Shown here one piece after another: positions 9,478-18,815 of a stretch of DNA of 64,000 nucleotides. Position numbers and translations under genes: made by a program. The first letter of the stretch is position 1. Every line of letters begins with the position of its first letter. Where the stretch lies: assembly GCF_021726515.1 (NCBI RefSeq), contig NZ_JAKKCJ010000002.1, positions 620,001 through 684,000 on the forward strand, in the 5' to 3' direction. The notes under the pieces are model-generated. The model searched no databases and was not told the DNA's origin. It saw only the letters and a program-made list of their open reading frames with translations. This stretch comes from Vibrio sp. CK2-1 (GTDB taxonomy: Bacteria > Pseudomonadota > Gammaproteobacteria > Enterobacterales > Vibrionaceae).

Positions 9478-9876
9478 CATAGTATAAGTAGAATAATGCT
9501 ACTTGAAAGGCGGGATGTACAGCATAGAGATAAGATAAATGCCTTCAATTGAGGTGTATCAAACTTTGAAACTTAGCCATTCTTACTGTTGTGTAATTTT
9601 ATTACTAAATTTAGTGATCGCTCTTGTGTATTCTTCTCGATAACTGTGGCTGTAAATATAACTCGTAATTTAATTACCGATCGTGTATTATCTCGTCACT
9701 TATTTAATGATAGTAAACACGGAGTGATTGCTGTCTTAGATGTGTGCAAATATTGAGTGACTGATAGCAAGTGGTATCCATTATTTAGGGTACTCGTTAT
9801 TAAAGAGAGCCGATGTTTGTTTGTATTACCCCTTATTGTTTGGAATAGATGGATCGCTAAGGTTACAGAATTCTAT

Positions 9877-9906
9877 CGCCACCTACTGTTTAGGTGGCTT
9901 TTTTTT
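9877..9906 (+). terminator. Orphan Rho-independent terminator
   Basis: GCCACCTA and TAGGTGGC pair around a five-base loop, followed by eight T residues. No open reading frame ends here and the next gene starts 203 bases later, so it ends a non-coding transcript or acts as a leader attenuator of the permease gene. Confidence 0.88.
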
Positions 9907-10054
9907 ATTCGTAGACCCAAGTAATTTGCATCTTGAAGCCATTTTGGGGGAAATCGTTGAGGCATCTCGAGCAAAAATCATTAAAATTGATATTTGTATC
10001 AGATACAGATTGCTTTCATTATCATTATTTGGAAAACTACACGCCTTTTTATTC

Positions 10055-10074
10055 AAACGATTGCGCAATCGTTT
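10055..10074. promoter_or_regulatory. Perfect 20-bp palindrome upstream of the purine permease (candidate operator)
   Basis: AAACGATTGC is followed directly by its complement GCAATCGTTT, ending 35 bases before the permease ATG. The half GCAATCGTTT resembles the PurR consensus core GCAANCGNTT, but the symmetry centre differs from a PurR box, so the regulator is uncertain. It is probably an operator for a dimeric repressor controlling purine uptake. Confidence 0.55.
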
Positions 10075-10109
10075 AAACTTTGCTGCTACGCACACTTTAG
10101 GGACATCAC

Positions 10110-11405
10110 ATGTTAGAAAAGTTATTTAAGTTATCGGAGCACGGTACCAACGTGAAAACCGAAGTCTTAGCCGGCGTTACGACGTTCTTGACGATGGCTT
10201 ATATTATTTTTGTTAACCCTGCAATTTTATCTCAAGCTGGAATGGATCATGGCTCAGTGTTTGTGGCTACGTGTCTTGCTGCTGCAATTGGCTGTTTCAT
10301 TATGGGCTTTTACGCAAACTACCCAATTGCTCAAGCGCCAGGTATGGGGCTAAATGCTTTCTTTACCTACACGGTTGTACTAGGAATGGGACACACTTGG
10401 CAGGTCGCTTTGGCAGCAGTATTTTGCTCGGGTATCCTATTCATCATATTAAGCTTATTTAAAATTCGTGAGCTTATTATTAATTCGATTCCGATGTCAT
10501 TACGTTTAGGTATTTCTGCTGGTATTGGTCTTTTCTTAGCGTTAATTGCATTAAAAAATGCAGGTATCGTAGTCGGTAGTCCAGCAACATTGGTTACCGT
10601 GGGGGATTTAACCTCAATCCCTGCTATTTTAGGCGCACTAGGTTTTATATTAACCATCGTATTAGTTCATCGTGGCTTCAAAGCGGCGGTAATGATTGCT
10701 ATTTTGGCGATTACGGCAATTGGTGTGATTTTAGGTGATGTGGCTTATGGCGGGATTGTTTCAATGCCACCAAGTATTGCACCTACTTTCTTGCAGCTTG
10801 ATTTCTCTGCAATTTTAGATGTAGGCATGATCTCAGTTGTGTTTGCTTTCTTGTTTGTTGATTTATTTGATACCGCTGGCACATTAGTCGGTGTAGCAAA
10901 TAAAGCCGGCTTTATTGGTAAAGATGGCAAGATCCCTCGTTTGAATAAAGCGCTTTTATCTGATTCAACTGCCACTTCAATCGGTGCATTATTAGGTACG
11001 TCAAATACTACATCATTTGTTGAGAGTACTGCTGGTGTTGCTGTAGGTGGTCGTACAGGTTTAACTGCGGTTGTCGTTGGTATTTTATTCCTTCTTGCAT
11101 TATTCTTCTCACCATTAGCCGGAATGGTTCCAGCCTATGCAACAACAGGCGCCTTATTTTATGTAGCTATCTTGATGCTATCAGGCCTTGTTAATATTGA
11201 GTGGGACGATTTAAGTGAAGCGGCACCAGTGGCTGTAGTTTGCTTATTAATGCCATTAACTTTCTCGATTGCTGAAGGTATCGCAATGGGTTTTGTGACC
11301 TATGCAGCGATTAAACTACTTAGCGGTAAAGCGCGTGAAGTGAACATTGGCGTTTGGATTCTAGCCTTAGTATTCTTGTTGAAATTCATTCTTACGGGTG
11401 CTTAA
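10110..11405 (+). CDS. NCS2-family purine permease (AzgA/PbuG-like)
   Basis: This 431-residue membrane protein has about 12-14 helices. It belongs to the adenine/guanine/hypoxanthine branch of the NCS2 family: the N-terminal block TEVLAGVTTFLTMAYIIFVNP, the motif YPIAQAPGMGLNAFF and a DLFDTAGTLVGVANKAGF segment are typical. It probably imports a purine base with H+. The ATG has AGGGA seven bases upstream. The gene is followed after 38 bases by gpt, which converts guanine, xanthine and hypoxanthine to nucleotides, so the pair forms an import-and-salvage unit. The exact base transported cannot be decided from the sequence alone. Confidence 0.92.
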   Translation: MLEKLFKLSEHGTNVKTEVLAGVTTFLTMAYIIFVNPAILSQAGMDHGSVFVATCLAAAIGCFIMGFYANYPIAQAPGMGLNAFFTYTVVLGMGHTWQVALAAVFCSGILFIILSLFKIRELIINSIPMSLRLGISAGIGLFLALIALKNAGIVVGSPATLVTVGDLTSIPAILGALGFILTIVLVHRGFKAAVMIAILAITAIGVILGDVAYGGIVSMPPSIAPTFLQLDFSAILDVGMISVVFAFLFVDLFDTAGTLVGVANKAGFIGKDGKIPRLNKALLSDSTATSIGALLGTSNTTSFVESTAGVAVGGRTGLTAVVVGILFLLALFFSPLAGMVPAYATTGALFYVAILMLSGLVNIEWDDLSEAAPVAVVCLLMPLTFSIAEGIAMGFVTYAAIKLLSGKAREVNIGVWILALVFLLKFILTGA

Positions 11406-11443
11406 TTGCATCTTAGAAACAAAAACAAAGCAGGTTTTATTTT

Positions 11444-11908
11444 ATGAGTAATAAATTCATTATCACTTGGGACAATATGCAAATGTATTGTCGTCAATTA
11501 GCGGCCAAACAAATGCCAGCTGAACAGTGGAAAGGTATTGTTGGTGTGAGCCGTGGTGGTTTAGTACCTGCAGCTATTTTGGCTCGTGAACTTGGTATTC
11601 GCTACGTTGATACAATTTGTATCTCTAGCTACGACCACGATCACCAGCGTGAAATGAAAGTCTTAAAAACGATTGAAGGTGACGGTGAAGGTTTCCTAAT
11701 CGTCGATGATTTAGTCGATAGCGGTGATACTGCTCGCCATATTCGCGAGATGTACCCTAAAGCTAAGCTTATTACAGTATGTGCTAAACCTGCCGGCCAA
11801 GAGCTTGTCGATGACTATATTGTCGATATTGCTCAAGATACTTGGATCGAGCAGCCTTGGGATATGACGCTTCAATTTGAAGAACCAGTTAATCGCAAGC
11901 AAAAGTAA
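11444..11908 (+). CDS. gpt: Xanthine-guanine phosphoribosyltransferase
   Basis: This 154-residue cytoplasmic salvage enzyme joins guanine, xanthine or hypoxanthine to PRPP. The PRPP-binding motif [15 protein letters not shown] is clear at about residues 84-98, and the N-terminal [12 protein letters not shown] and [18 protein letters not shown] are characteristic of bacterial Gpt. Length agrees with the family (about 152). It lies directly after the purine permease and before a terminator, so the two are probably co-transcribed. Confidence 0.97.
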   Translation: MSNKFIITWDNMQMYCRQLAAKQMPAEQWKGIVGVSRGGLVPAAILARELGIRYVDTICISSYDHDHQREMKVLKTIEGDGEGFLIVDDLVDSGDTARHIREMYPKAKLITVCAKPAGQELVDDYIVDIAQDTWIEQPWDMTLQFEEPVNRKQK

Positions 11909-11934
11909 TTCAGCACCTTACTGACTGATTGATT

Positions 11935-11964
11935 AAACCCTGCACTACGGTGTGGGGTTTTTTA
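11935..11964 (+). terminator. Rho-independent terminator after gpt
   Basis: AAACCC and GGGTTT with partly paired inner bases (TGCAC/GTGTG) surround TACG, followed by TTTTTTATTTG. Confidence 0.8.
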
Positions 11965-12060
11965 TTTGTTTTGCGATGAATTGATTGGCATAACCTAGGC
12001 GGTAAGCGTTATTCTAGTTATTCCCATCCGAGCTATTGATTTTTATTTGAAGGATTTTAT

Positions 12061-12339
12061 ATGACCGCACTCAAACATGATCAATCCAAGCAGCGTTATG
12101 AAGTTGAAGTGGCAGCGAATTATTGGGCGCATTTAGACTATCTCCAACATAATGATGTTTTAACCATTACCCATACTTTCGTGCCCGATGAATTGCGCGG
12201 ACAAGGTTGTGGCAAAATCTTAATGGAAACCGTGTTGGCTGATATTGATGCGCATAATCTAAAAGTCCGGCCGGTTTGTAGTTACGCGGTGGTATATCTA
12301 GAGCGTCATGCTCAATGGCAGCATTTGCTGGCGAAGTAA
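12061..12339 (+). CDS. Small GNAT-like N-acetyltransferase
   Basis: This 92-residue protein has the compact single-domain GNAT fold of the YjdJ/NATD1 type. The acetyl-CoA binding stretch VPDELRGQGCGKILMETVLADI (motif A, R/QxxGxG/A) sits near residues 43-64, and VCSYAVVYLERHAQW is the usual C-terminal block. The substrate is unknown. The ATG follows GAAGGA. It lies just before frsA with a 27-base gap and may be co-transcribed with it. Confidence 0.85.
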   Translation: MTALKHDQSKQRYEVEVAANYWAHLDYLQHNDVLTITHTFVPDELRGQGCGKILMETVLADIDAHNLKVRPVCSYAVVYLERHAQWQHLLAK

Positions 12340-12366
12340 TGATTGAAAAACGAGTGGAGATGTCCC

Positions 12367-13608
12367 TTGGAACCAAGTAAGAATTTGTCTGAATCACTGT
12401 TTAAAAAACATCAGCATGCCAAAGAAACGTCGAGTTTCATCAGTTATCTATCAGAAAGTCAGGACTTGTTAGATACCAACCAAAAACGCAGCAAAAGTGC
12501 CTGGTATCGAGCTTTGCGTCGTATGCAGTGGATTTGGCAGGGGTTAGATCCGATTGAAATTGAATCAGTCCTTGCTCGCATCGCCAGTTCAGGGAACAAA
12601 CATAATCATCCCGATTGGCTTGATACGATAGCAGGCTACCGCCCGGGAAATTGGTCGTATGAATGGAGCCAACAAGGCGCGATTCATCAGAAAAAAGCAG
12701 CGTTATTGAAAGGTGAAGCCGCCTCAGATGAGTACTTTATCGCAAGCTTATGCTTTAGCGTTGCCAGTTACCCACACCTTAAAGGGGATAATCTCTCTAT
12801 TCAGGCTCAAGTGCTTGCCAATAAAGCGTATTCTGATGCGATGGAACATAGCCCTTATGTCACAAAGCAACTGAAAATCCCATATAAAAACAAAAAGATC
12901 ATGGCTAATCTTCACCTACCTCACACTGAAAAGTCGCTACCTGTTGTGATCGTGAGTGCTGGAATTGATAGCCTACAAACCGACATGTGGCGTTTATTTC
13001 GAGACTTTCTTGCCAAACATGAGATAGGCATGCTTACCGTTGATATGCCGGGCGTTGGTGCCAATATCCATTGGTCAATGACCGAAGATTCAAGCTGCCT
13101 ACATCAAGCGGTACTCAATGAATTGCCAAATATCCCTTGGGTTGATCACTATAAAGTGGGCTTAGTTGGTTTTCGATTTGCCGGTAATGTGATGGCAAGG
13201 CTTTCATTTATCGAGCAAGACAAAATAGCAGCGTGCGTTGCTTTAGGTGCTCCCATTCATGATCTACTGTCTGATGCGAATAAATTCAGCATAATGCCGA
13301 AGATGTACTTGGACGCTTTGGCGTCTCGTATGGGTAAAAACGCCGTGGATATTGCGAGCTTTTCTAAACAAGTTCGCGCTTGGTCATTGAAATCACAAGG
13401 CTTGCTTGCCGGTAGAAAAACCACCGTACCAATTTTAGCGCTGGGGTTAGAAGGTGATCCGGTAGGTTCTAAGATGGATAATCAAAGTCTGGCAAGTTTT
13501 AGTCAGGGTGGAAAAGCGATTGAATTGAGAACAAAGTCAATTTCACAAGGTTATGATCAAGCGCTCACTTCTGCAGTCGACTGGTTGAAAGTAGCACTCA
13601 AAAAGTGA
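12367..13608 (+). CDS. frsA: Fermentation-respiration switch protein FrsA (alpha/beta hydrolase fold)
   Basis: The start chosen is the TTG at 12367 with GGAG seven bases upstream, giving 413 residues beginning MEPSKNLSESLF, which fits the family length of about 415. A longer reading from another TTG at 12343 has no ribosome-binding site. The protein has an alpha-helical N-terminal region and a C-terminal alpha/beta-hydrolase core. The nucleophile-elbow position reads GFRFAG, with no serine, as in other FrsA proteins. FrsA is a partner of the glucose PTS protein EIIA-Glc and affects mixed-acid fermentation; its reported pyruvate decarboxylase activity in Vibrio has been disputed. It precedes crl, as in many Vibrio. 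Confidence 0.9.
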   Translation: MEPSKNLSESLFKKHQHAKETSSFISYLSESQDLLDTNQKRSKSAWYRALRRMQWIWQGLDPIEIESVLARIASSGNKHNHPDWLDTIAGYRPGNWSYEWSQQGAIHQKKAALLKGEAASDEYFIASLCFSVASYPHLKGDNLSIQAQVLANKAYSDAMEHSPYVTKQLKIPYKNKKIMANLHLPHTEKSLPVVIVSAGIDSLQTDMWRLFRDFLAKHEIGMLTVDMPGVGANIHWSMTEDSSCLHQAVLNELPNIPWVDHYKVGLVGFRFAGNVMARLSFIEQDKIAACVALGAPIHDLLSDANKFSIMPKMYLDALASRMGKNAVDIASFSKQVRAWSLKSQGLLAGRKTTVPILALGLEGDPVGSKMDNQSLASFSQGGKAIELRTKSISQGYDQALTSAVDWLKVALKK

Positions 13609-13691
13609 CATTTGTGATCGAATAGTGAACTATAGATAACCAGGGTCAATGGATTGTTGATCTTCTTTAATAATAATGTATGGAGAATTCA

Positions 13692-14078
13692 ATGACTGAC
13701 GCTTCTGCACCAACTCACTATCGTTTAATGACCGCTTTGAAAGCGATTGGCCCTTATTTACGTGAAGGTGAATACGAGTCGGGTACTTACTTGTTTGATT
13801 GCTTGTCTGTCTGTGTCGATGATAAAAAGTCACCGGAGTTAAGAGAGTTTTGGGGCTGGTGGTTAGAGTTAAACAAGCAAGAAGATAACTTTGTCGCCAA
13901 CTACACCTTGGGTAAATACGATGAAAAAGGCGATTGGGTTGATATAGCGATCCCTAAAAAATCACAACTTGAAGTGGAAAGGACATTAGAAGAATTCCAT
14001 AAAAAGCTTGTTTCTGTATTGTCTGGAAATTACAACTACACGGTTAGTCTTCATAAAAACTCGGTTGATACTCTTTAA
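13692..14078 (+). CDS. crl: Sigma factor-binding protein Crl
   Basis: This 128-residue protein starts at the ATG at 13692, seven bases after GGAG (the ATG at 13680 overlaps that site and is rejected). Conserved Crl features are visible: FDCLSVCVDD, the tryptophan-rich LREFWGWWLELN and KYDEKGDWVDI. Crl binds RpoS and helps it capture RNA polymerase core, favouring stationary-phase transcription (family knowledge). It lies between frsA and proB and has its own terminator-like hairpin downstream. Confidence 0.94.
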   Translation: MTDASAPTHYRLMTALKAIGPYLREGEYESGTYLFDCLSVCVDDKKSPELREFWGWWLELNKQEDNFVANYTLGKYDEKGDWVDIAIPKKSQLEVERTLEEFHKKLVSVLSGNYNYTVSLHKNSVDTL

Positions 14079-14113
14079 TTAGCCGCAACATTATCTGAAT
14101 AGAGAATATTGTA

Positions 14114-14156
14114 GGGCGTGTTTGTGGATTATCCGCAACACGCCTTATCTTTTACT
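14114..14156 (+). terminator. Probable terminator after crl
   Basis: GGCGTGTT and AACACGCC pair, with further partial pairing inside (GTGGAT/ATCCGC), followed by the T-rich TTATCTTTTACTT. Confidence 0.6.
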
Positions 14157-14196
14157 TGTGAAATGGCGCTTGTATTGATACAACATCAAGATATCT

Positions 14197-14218
14197 TATA
14201 CCCAAGTTACTTGGATAC
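14197..14218 (+). repeat. Copy of the TATACCC interspersed repeat (partial)
   Basis: TATACCCAAGTTACTTGGAT resembles the start of the 9401-9477 element and lies in the crl-proB gap, 36 bases before proB. No matching GGGTATA end is seen nearby, so the copy is partial. Confidence 0.5.
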
Positions 14219-14253
14219 ACCCTTTTATTATTTTCATTTTTGACAGGAAACAC

Positions 14254-15408
14254 ATGTCAACTCAAGCCTCTTCAAATCAAAGCGGAAACAACAGCCAAGT
14301 GGAATCTCAAACCATAGTGGTAAAATTGGGAACCAGCGTGCTGACCGGCGGAACCTTAGAAATTAATAAAGCTCGTATGGTTGACCTTGTTCGCCAATGT
14401 GCAGAGCTAAAAAATCAAGGCCATCAAATTGTTATTGTCTCTTCTGGCGCAATTGCTGCAGGGCGAGAGCATCTTGGTTACCCCGCATTACCCAACTCGA
14501 TGGCAAGTAAGCAATTATTAGCCGCCGTTGGGCAAAGCCGCTTGATTCAAGTTTGGGAGTCATTATTTGAATTGTACGGAATTAAAATTGGACAAATGCT
14601 GCTCACCCGTGCTGATTTGAAAGACCGTGAACGTTTTCTGAATGCGAGAGATACCATTAATGCCTTAATTGAACATGGCATTGTGCCAGTGGTTAATGAA
14701 AATGATGCGGTCGCAACAACTGAAATCAAAGTTGGCGATAATGATAACCTTTCGGCATTAGTTGGTATTTTATGTGGCGCCGATAAACTGTTGCTATTGA
14801 CCGATCAGTCGGGTTTATTCACAGCCGATCCTAGAAAGAACCCTGATGCAGAATTAATCCGCGAAGTGAAAACCATTGATGAAACACTGCGTAAAATCGC
14901 CGGTGGCAGTGGGACGACTTTAGGTACTGGTGGCATGGCAACGAAATTACAGGCGGCGGATATTGCAAGACGTACTGGTATTGAAGTAGTGATTGCCGCA
15001 GGAAGCAGTCCAAATGTGATTGTTGATACTTTGAGTGATAATCCTCAAGGTACACGCTTTCTGGCTTTAGAAGAGTCATTAGAAAACCGTAAACGCTGGA
15101 TCTTAGCGGGCCCTGCTTCTGTGGGCGATTTGGTTTTAGATGATGGTGCCGCCAAAGCCGTTATCGAGCGAGGTAGTAGTTTATTAGCCAAAGGCATCAC
15201 GCAGACTCAAGGCACTTTCTCGCGCGGAGATGTGGTTCGTTTGCGTAATCAGCAAGGGCAATTGTTAGCCAAAGGTATTGTGAGCTATTCAGATACCGAG
15301 TTAGCGCTATTGATCGGTAAACACAGTACTGAGATTGAAGCAACACTAGGCTATGCGTATGGTGCCACCATTATCCATCGCGATGATTTGGTTGTTATTC
15401 AAGAATAG
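14254..15408 (+). CDS. proB: Glutamate 5-kinase
   Basis: This 384-residue enzyme performs the first step of proline synthesis, phosphorylating glutamate with ATP. The amino-acid kinase domain starts at [14 protein letters not shown] after an N-terminal extension of about 20 polar residues that E. coli ProB lacks. The catalytic block [22 protein letters not shown] is present, and a C-terminal PUA domain (about residues 290-370) completes the bacterial form. The ATG follows ACAGGAAAC. The gene precedes proA by 28 bases, an operon in most gamma-proteobacteria. Feedback inhibition by proline is expected from the family. Confidence 0.97.
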   Translation: MSTQASSNQSGNNSQVESQTIVVKLGTSVLTGGTLEINKARMVDLVRQCAELKNQGHQIVIVSSGAIAAGREHLGYPALPNSMASKQLLAAVGQSRLIQVWESLFELYGIKIGQMLLTRADLKDRERFLNARDTINALIEHGIVPVVNENDAVATTEIKVGDNDNLSALVGILCGADKLLLLTDQSGLFTADPRKNPDAELIREVKTIDETLRKIAGGSGTTLGTGGMATKLQAADIARRTGIEVVIAAGSSPNVIVDTLSDNPQGTRFLALEESLENRKRWILAGPASVGDLVLDDGAAKAVIERGSSLLAKGITQTQGTFSRGDVVRLRNQQGQLLAKGIVSYSDTELALLIGKHSTEIEATLGYAYGATIIHRDDLVVIQE

Positions 15409-15436
15409 TTTGGCAAAAGAATTTAAGGAAAAGATT

Positions 15437-16687
15437 GTGGATTTAACATTAATGGGTCAAGCGGCCAAGCAAGCCGCATTTCAATTAGCGACAGCGTCAA
15501 CTGCTCAAAAAAATAAAGCACTCTCGATCATTGCAGATGAGCTTGAAGCAAATGCGAGTACGATTTTAGCGGCTAATGCCCAAGACATTGAATTAGGTCG
15601 TCAAGCGGGTTTAACCGATGCGCTGTTAGATCGTTTGTTGCTCAATGAATCTCGTTTAGCGGGCATTGCGGCTGATGTGCGTAATGTGATTAATCTTAAT
15701 GATCCAGTTGGTAGTGAGATTGACAGTAAAGTTCTAGAAAGTGGCATGTCACTTTCACGCCGTCGCGTGCCTTTAGGGGTTGTCGGGGTGATTTACGAAG
15801 CACGCCCTAATGTGACGATTGATATTGCCGCCTTGTGTTTGAAAACCGGTAATGCCAGCATTTTGCGTGGTGGCAAAGAGACCTTCTTTTCTAATATGGA
15901 ATTGGTCAAAGTGATTCAAATTGCGCTTGAAAAAGTCGGCCTACCTGCTGCTTCGGTGCAATACATTGAAAAGCCTGATCGTGAATTGGTTTCACAATTG
16001 CTAAAACTGGATGATTATGTCGATATGATCATTCCTCGCGGTGGTGCGGGTCTGCACAAAATGTGTAAAGAAAATAGCACGATTCCGGTGATCATCGGTG
16101 GCTTTGGTATCAGTCATATTTTTGTCGATGAAACGGCAGACTTAGTGAAATCAATCGATGTGATTGAAAATGCGAAAGTACAGCGTCCATCGGCTTGTAA
16201 CTCTCTGGATACCTTATTGGTGCATGAAAAAGTTGCTGCTGAGTTTTTACCTAAACTGGCAAAACAGCTCGGTGAAAAAGTAGCTTTAGTGGCCGAACCA
16301 AAAGCAAAAGCAATATTAGGTGAAAATGAGCAAGTACGTGATGCTCAAGAAGGTGATTTTGATACCGAATGGTTAAGCTACACCTTAGGCATCAAAGTCG
16401 TTAGCGATATTGCGGAGGCGATTGACCATATGCAAGTGCATAATGCGAGTCACTCTGATGCCATCATGACAGAATCAATCCGTAATGCTGAATTATTCAT
16501 TAACTCGGCAGGTTCAGCAGCAGTATACGTTAATGCTTCTACACGCTTCACTGATGGCGCTCAATTTGGTTTGGGTGCGGAAGTGGCAGTATCTACTCAA
16601 AAGCTACATGCACGCGGCCCTATGGGCTTAGAAGAGCTGACAAGTTATAAGTGGGTGGGTAAGGCGGATTATTTAATTCGAAGCTAA
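15437..16687 (+). CDS. proA: Gamma-glutamyl phosphate reductase
   Basis: The GTG at 15437, behind AAGGAA, gives 416 residues ([15 protein letters not shown]...), the usual length. A longer reading from 15353 would run inside proB and is rejected. The protein is an aldehyde-dehydrogenase-like NADPH enzyme that reduces glutamyl phosphate to the semialdehyde of proline synthesis. The active-site cysteine lies in [14 protein letters not shown]. Other signature blocks are [19 protein letters not shown] and [21 protein letters not shown]. It is co-transcribed with proB and ends before a strong two-way terminator. Confidence 0.97.
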   Translation: MDLTLMGQAAKQAAFQLATASTAQKNKALSIIADELEANASTILAANAQDIELGRQAGLTDALLDRLLLNESRLAGIAADVRNVINLNDPVGSEIDSKVLESGMSLSRRRVPLGVVGVIYEARPNVTIDIAALCLKTGNASILRGGKETFFSNMELVKVIQIALEKVGLPAASVQYIEKPDRELVSQLLKLDDYVDMIIPRGGAGLHKMCKENSTIPVIIGGFGISHIFVDETADLVKSIDVIENAKVQRPSACNSLDTLLVHEKVAAEFLPKLAKQLGEKVALVAEPKAKAILGENEQVRDAQEGDFDTEWLSYTLGIKVVSDIAEAIDHMQVHNASHSDAIMTESIRNAELFINSAGSAAVYVNASTRFTDGAQFGLGAEVAVSTQKLHARGPMGLEELTSYKWVGKADYLIRS

Positions 16688-16807
16688 TCCGCTGCGCGGA
16701 GGTTGCGAGTTTCGAGAGCGCTTCGCTTCGAGTCGCGAGAAAAAGCTCAAAAAGATTGGCCGTTTGAAATTCAGTCTTTGTCCTTTAAATTCCGTATTGT
16801 TCAAAAT

Positions 16808-16843
16808 AAAAAAAGATCGTGGTGAGGACCACGATCTTTTTTT
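16808..16843. terminator. Bidirectional terminator between proA and lipA
   Basis: A perfect 16-bp inverted repeat with loop GAGG has seven A residues on the left and seven T residues on the right. It can stop transcription from proA on the plus strand and from lipA on the minus strand. Confidence 0.95.
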
Positions 16844-16941
16844 ATGTCTAACTCGAAATAACTTACGTGTATCTTAAGGCTGTAAATAGCCGCTTAATTT
16901 CTCTTCGGAACTCGAAGCGAAGCGTACTCGGATCTCGTAAC

Positions 16942-17907
16942 CTACTTTATTTCAATCCCTTGTGCTTGCATATCGGCATGGTACGAAGAACGTACGAATG
17001 GGCCACATGCGGCATGGGTAAAGCCTAGTTCTAGAGCGATTTCTTTTAGCTCATCAAACTCAGAAGGCGGTACATAGCGTTCAACCGGCAAGTGGTGACG
17101 GCTTGGTGCTAAGTATTGTCCTAGTGTCAGCATCGTCACGCCGTGAGCACGTAGATCTTTCAGTACTTCGACAATCTCTTCTTTGGTTTCACCTAAGCCC
17201 ATCATTAAGCCAGACTTGGTTGGAATATGCGGATGTTGCTGTTTAAATTTCTGCAGGAGTTGCAGAGACCATTTATAGTTGGCACCAGGGCGAGCTCGGC
17301 GGTATAAGCGAGGCGCAGTTTCTAGGTTGTGGTTGAACACATCTGGCGGATTGTCTTTCATTAGATCTAGTGCGACATCCATACGACCACGGAAATCAGG
17401 CACTAACGTTTCAATTTTAATATTTGGATTCTTTTCACGAATCGCTTTATTACACTCAGCAAAGTGTTGTGCGCCACCATCACGTAGATCATCTCGGTCA
17501 ACCGAGGTGATCACTACGTATTTTAGTTTCATATCAGAAATAGTTTGCGCCAGTTTCTGTGGTTCATTGGTTTCCGGTGCATTAGGGCGACCATGCGCCA
17601 CATCACAGAAAGGACAACGACGAGTACAAATCGCGCCTAAGATCATAAAGGTCGCGGTGCCGTGATTAAAGCATTCGGCAAGGTTAGGGCAAGATGCTTC
17701 TTCACAAACTGAGTGAAGATCATTTTTACGCATCGCAGCTTTGATATCTTGAATACGCTGACTATCAGCAGGCAGTTTTATTTTCATCCATTCCGGCTTG
17801 CGTAAGATCTCCGTCTTTTCCACTGCAACCGTCTTGGTTGGAATTAGTGCCATTTTATCAGCGTCACGATACTTAACGCCTTTTTCCATTTGGATTGGTT
17901 TACTCAT
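16942..17907 (-). CDS. lipA: Lipoyl synthase (radical SAM)
   Basis: This 321-residue enzyme inserts two sulfur atoms into protein-bound octanoyl groups. Both Fe-S cluster motifs are seen: Cys68, Cys73 and Cys79 (auxiliary cluster, CX4CX5C) and the radical-SAM Cys94, Cys98 and Cys101 (CTRRCPFC). The C-terminal RSSY serine, which also ligands the auxiliary cluster, is present near residue 306 ([11 protein letters not shown]). It lies 36 bases after lipB on the minus strand, so octanoyl transfer and sulfur insertion are encoded together. Confidence 0.98.
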   Translation of the reverse strand: MSKPIQMEKGVKYRDADKMALIPTKTVAVEKTEILRKPEWMKIKLPADSQRIQDIKAAMRKNDLHSVCEEASCPNLAECFNHGTATFMILGAICTRRCPFCDVAHGRPNAPETNEPQKLAQTISDMKLKYVVITSVDRDDLRDGGAQHFAECNKAIREKNPNIKIETLVPDFRGRMDVALDLMKDNPPDVFNHNLETAPRLYRRARPGANYKWSLQLLQKFKQQHPHIPTKSGLMMGLGETKEEIVEVLKDLRAHGVTMLTLGQYLAPSRHHLPVERYVPPSEFDELKEIALELGFTHAACGPFVRSSYHADMQAQGIEIK

Positions 17908-17943
17908 AACTTCCTACTTACTTTTTAAAGCGGGTGCTGATTT

Positions 17944-18636
17944 TCAGCGGCTTTCTGTCGTAACGTCAACTTGGGTATATTCAAGTTGCTGAGTGATTTT
18001 TTCAATTAACACGGCTTCAACACTGGCAACGGAGTTTGGTCCGTTAACATCTTTAACTTGTATCATTTCCATGCCTGCATACCCACAAGGGTTAATACGT
18101 AAAAATGGTGATAAATCCATATTGACGTTTAAGGCTAGGCCATGAAAAGAACATCCTTTACGAATGCGTAAACCTAATGAGCAGATTTTACGCTGTTCAA
18201 CATACACACCCGGAGCATCTGGTCGTGCGGCGGATGTGATGCCAAATTCATTGAGAGTGGCAATGACGATATTTTCGATATTTGTTACCAGTTCACGCAC
18301 ACCGATATTTTTACGGCGTAAGTTTATCATGAAGTAAGCGACAATTTGCCCCGGCCCATGATAGGTCACCTGTCCGCCACGGTCACTCTGCACCACTGGA
18401 ATATCTCCAGTATTTAATAAGTGTTCAACTTTACCAGCCTGACCTTGGGTGAAGACGGGATTGTGTTCAACTAGCCAAACTTCATCAACTGTCTGAGCAT
18501 CTCTTTGATCAGTAAATTGATGCATCGCTTGCCAAACAGGAAGGTAGTCTTGACGACCGAGTTGCCTAATCACAACATGATTTGGCGACGCAGTAGGGGA
18601 TTCTAATGTCTCGGCCTGAGCTGATTGACTATCCAT
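17944..18636 (-). CDS. lipB: Octanoyl-(acyl carrier protein)-protein octanoyltransferase
   Basis: The ATG at 18636 gives 230 residues (MDSQSAQAE...), with AGGA about eight bases upstream; a TTG two codons earlier is too close to that site. LipB moves octanoyl groups from ACP to lipoyl domains. Conserved blocks are [20 protein letters not shown] and the catalytic region around [21 protein letters not shown]. Both the N-terminus (about 20 residues) and the C-terminus are longer than the core. The last residues, [14 protein letters not shown], are encoded by a TATACCC-type repeat, so the end of the gene has probably been rewritten by a repeat insertion. Confidence 0.95.
   Translation of the reverse strand: MDSQSAQAETLESPTASPNHVVIRQLGRQDYLPVWQAMHQFTDQRDAQTVDEVWLVEHNPVFTQGQAGKVEHLLNTGDIPVVQSDRGGQVTYHGPGQIVAYFMINLRRKNIGVRELVTNIENIVIATLNEFGITSAARPDAPGVYVEQRKICSLGLRIRKGCSFHGLALNVNMDLSPFLRINPCGYAGMEMIQVKDVNGPNSVASVEAVLIEKITQQLEYTQVDVTTESR
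17966..17990 (-). repeat. TATACCC interspersed repeat copy inside the 3' end of lipB
   Basis: On the minus strand the sequence reads CAACTTGAATATACCCAAGTTG, which contains the TATACCCAAGTT opening of the dispersed repeat and is itself a near-palindrome. It encodes the last part of LipB. Confidence 0.6.
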
Positions 18637-18815
18637 GTGCAAAATCCTAACGCAGAGTGATGTGTAGTGAAGGAGGCTAAAACTGGATCAGCTAACGATT
18701 ATAAACTTGTTTATCAATACTAACTACGGATAAGCAGTAAGGGTATAGCGGTTTGTTGTCGTTATTTGAACTGATCCAAACTTTGTTTTTATAAACGTTC
18801 TCTATAAAAGATGCG

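Larger units (their letters stand above)
9344..10109. other. 766-base gene-free region between pepD and the purine permease
   Basis: No credible coding sequence is seen. The region holds, in order: a 77-bp repeat element with TATACCC/GGGTATA ends (9401-9477), A/T-rich sequence, an orphan intrinsic terminator (9877-9906), a partial TATACCC-type repeat (about 9911-9938), and a perfect 20-bp palindrome (10055-10074) just before the permease. The long untranslated region ending in a terminator suggests a small RNA or a regulated leader. I could not match it to a known riboswitch class by eye; the purine-riboswitch core sequences were looked for and not seen. Confidence 0.6.

Noticed and set aside
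9600-9906. A purine riboswitch upstream of the purine permease.
   Set aside because: The conserved core words of that class (such as the TATGG and GTTTCTACC joining regions) are not present by eye.
9821-10129. A 102-codon plus-strand reading frame before the purine permease.
   Set aside because: It runs through an intrinsic terminator and the palindrome, overlaps the permease start, and its protein has no recognisable pattern.
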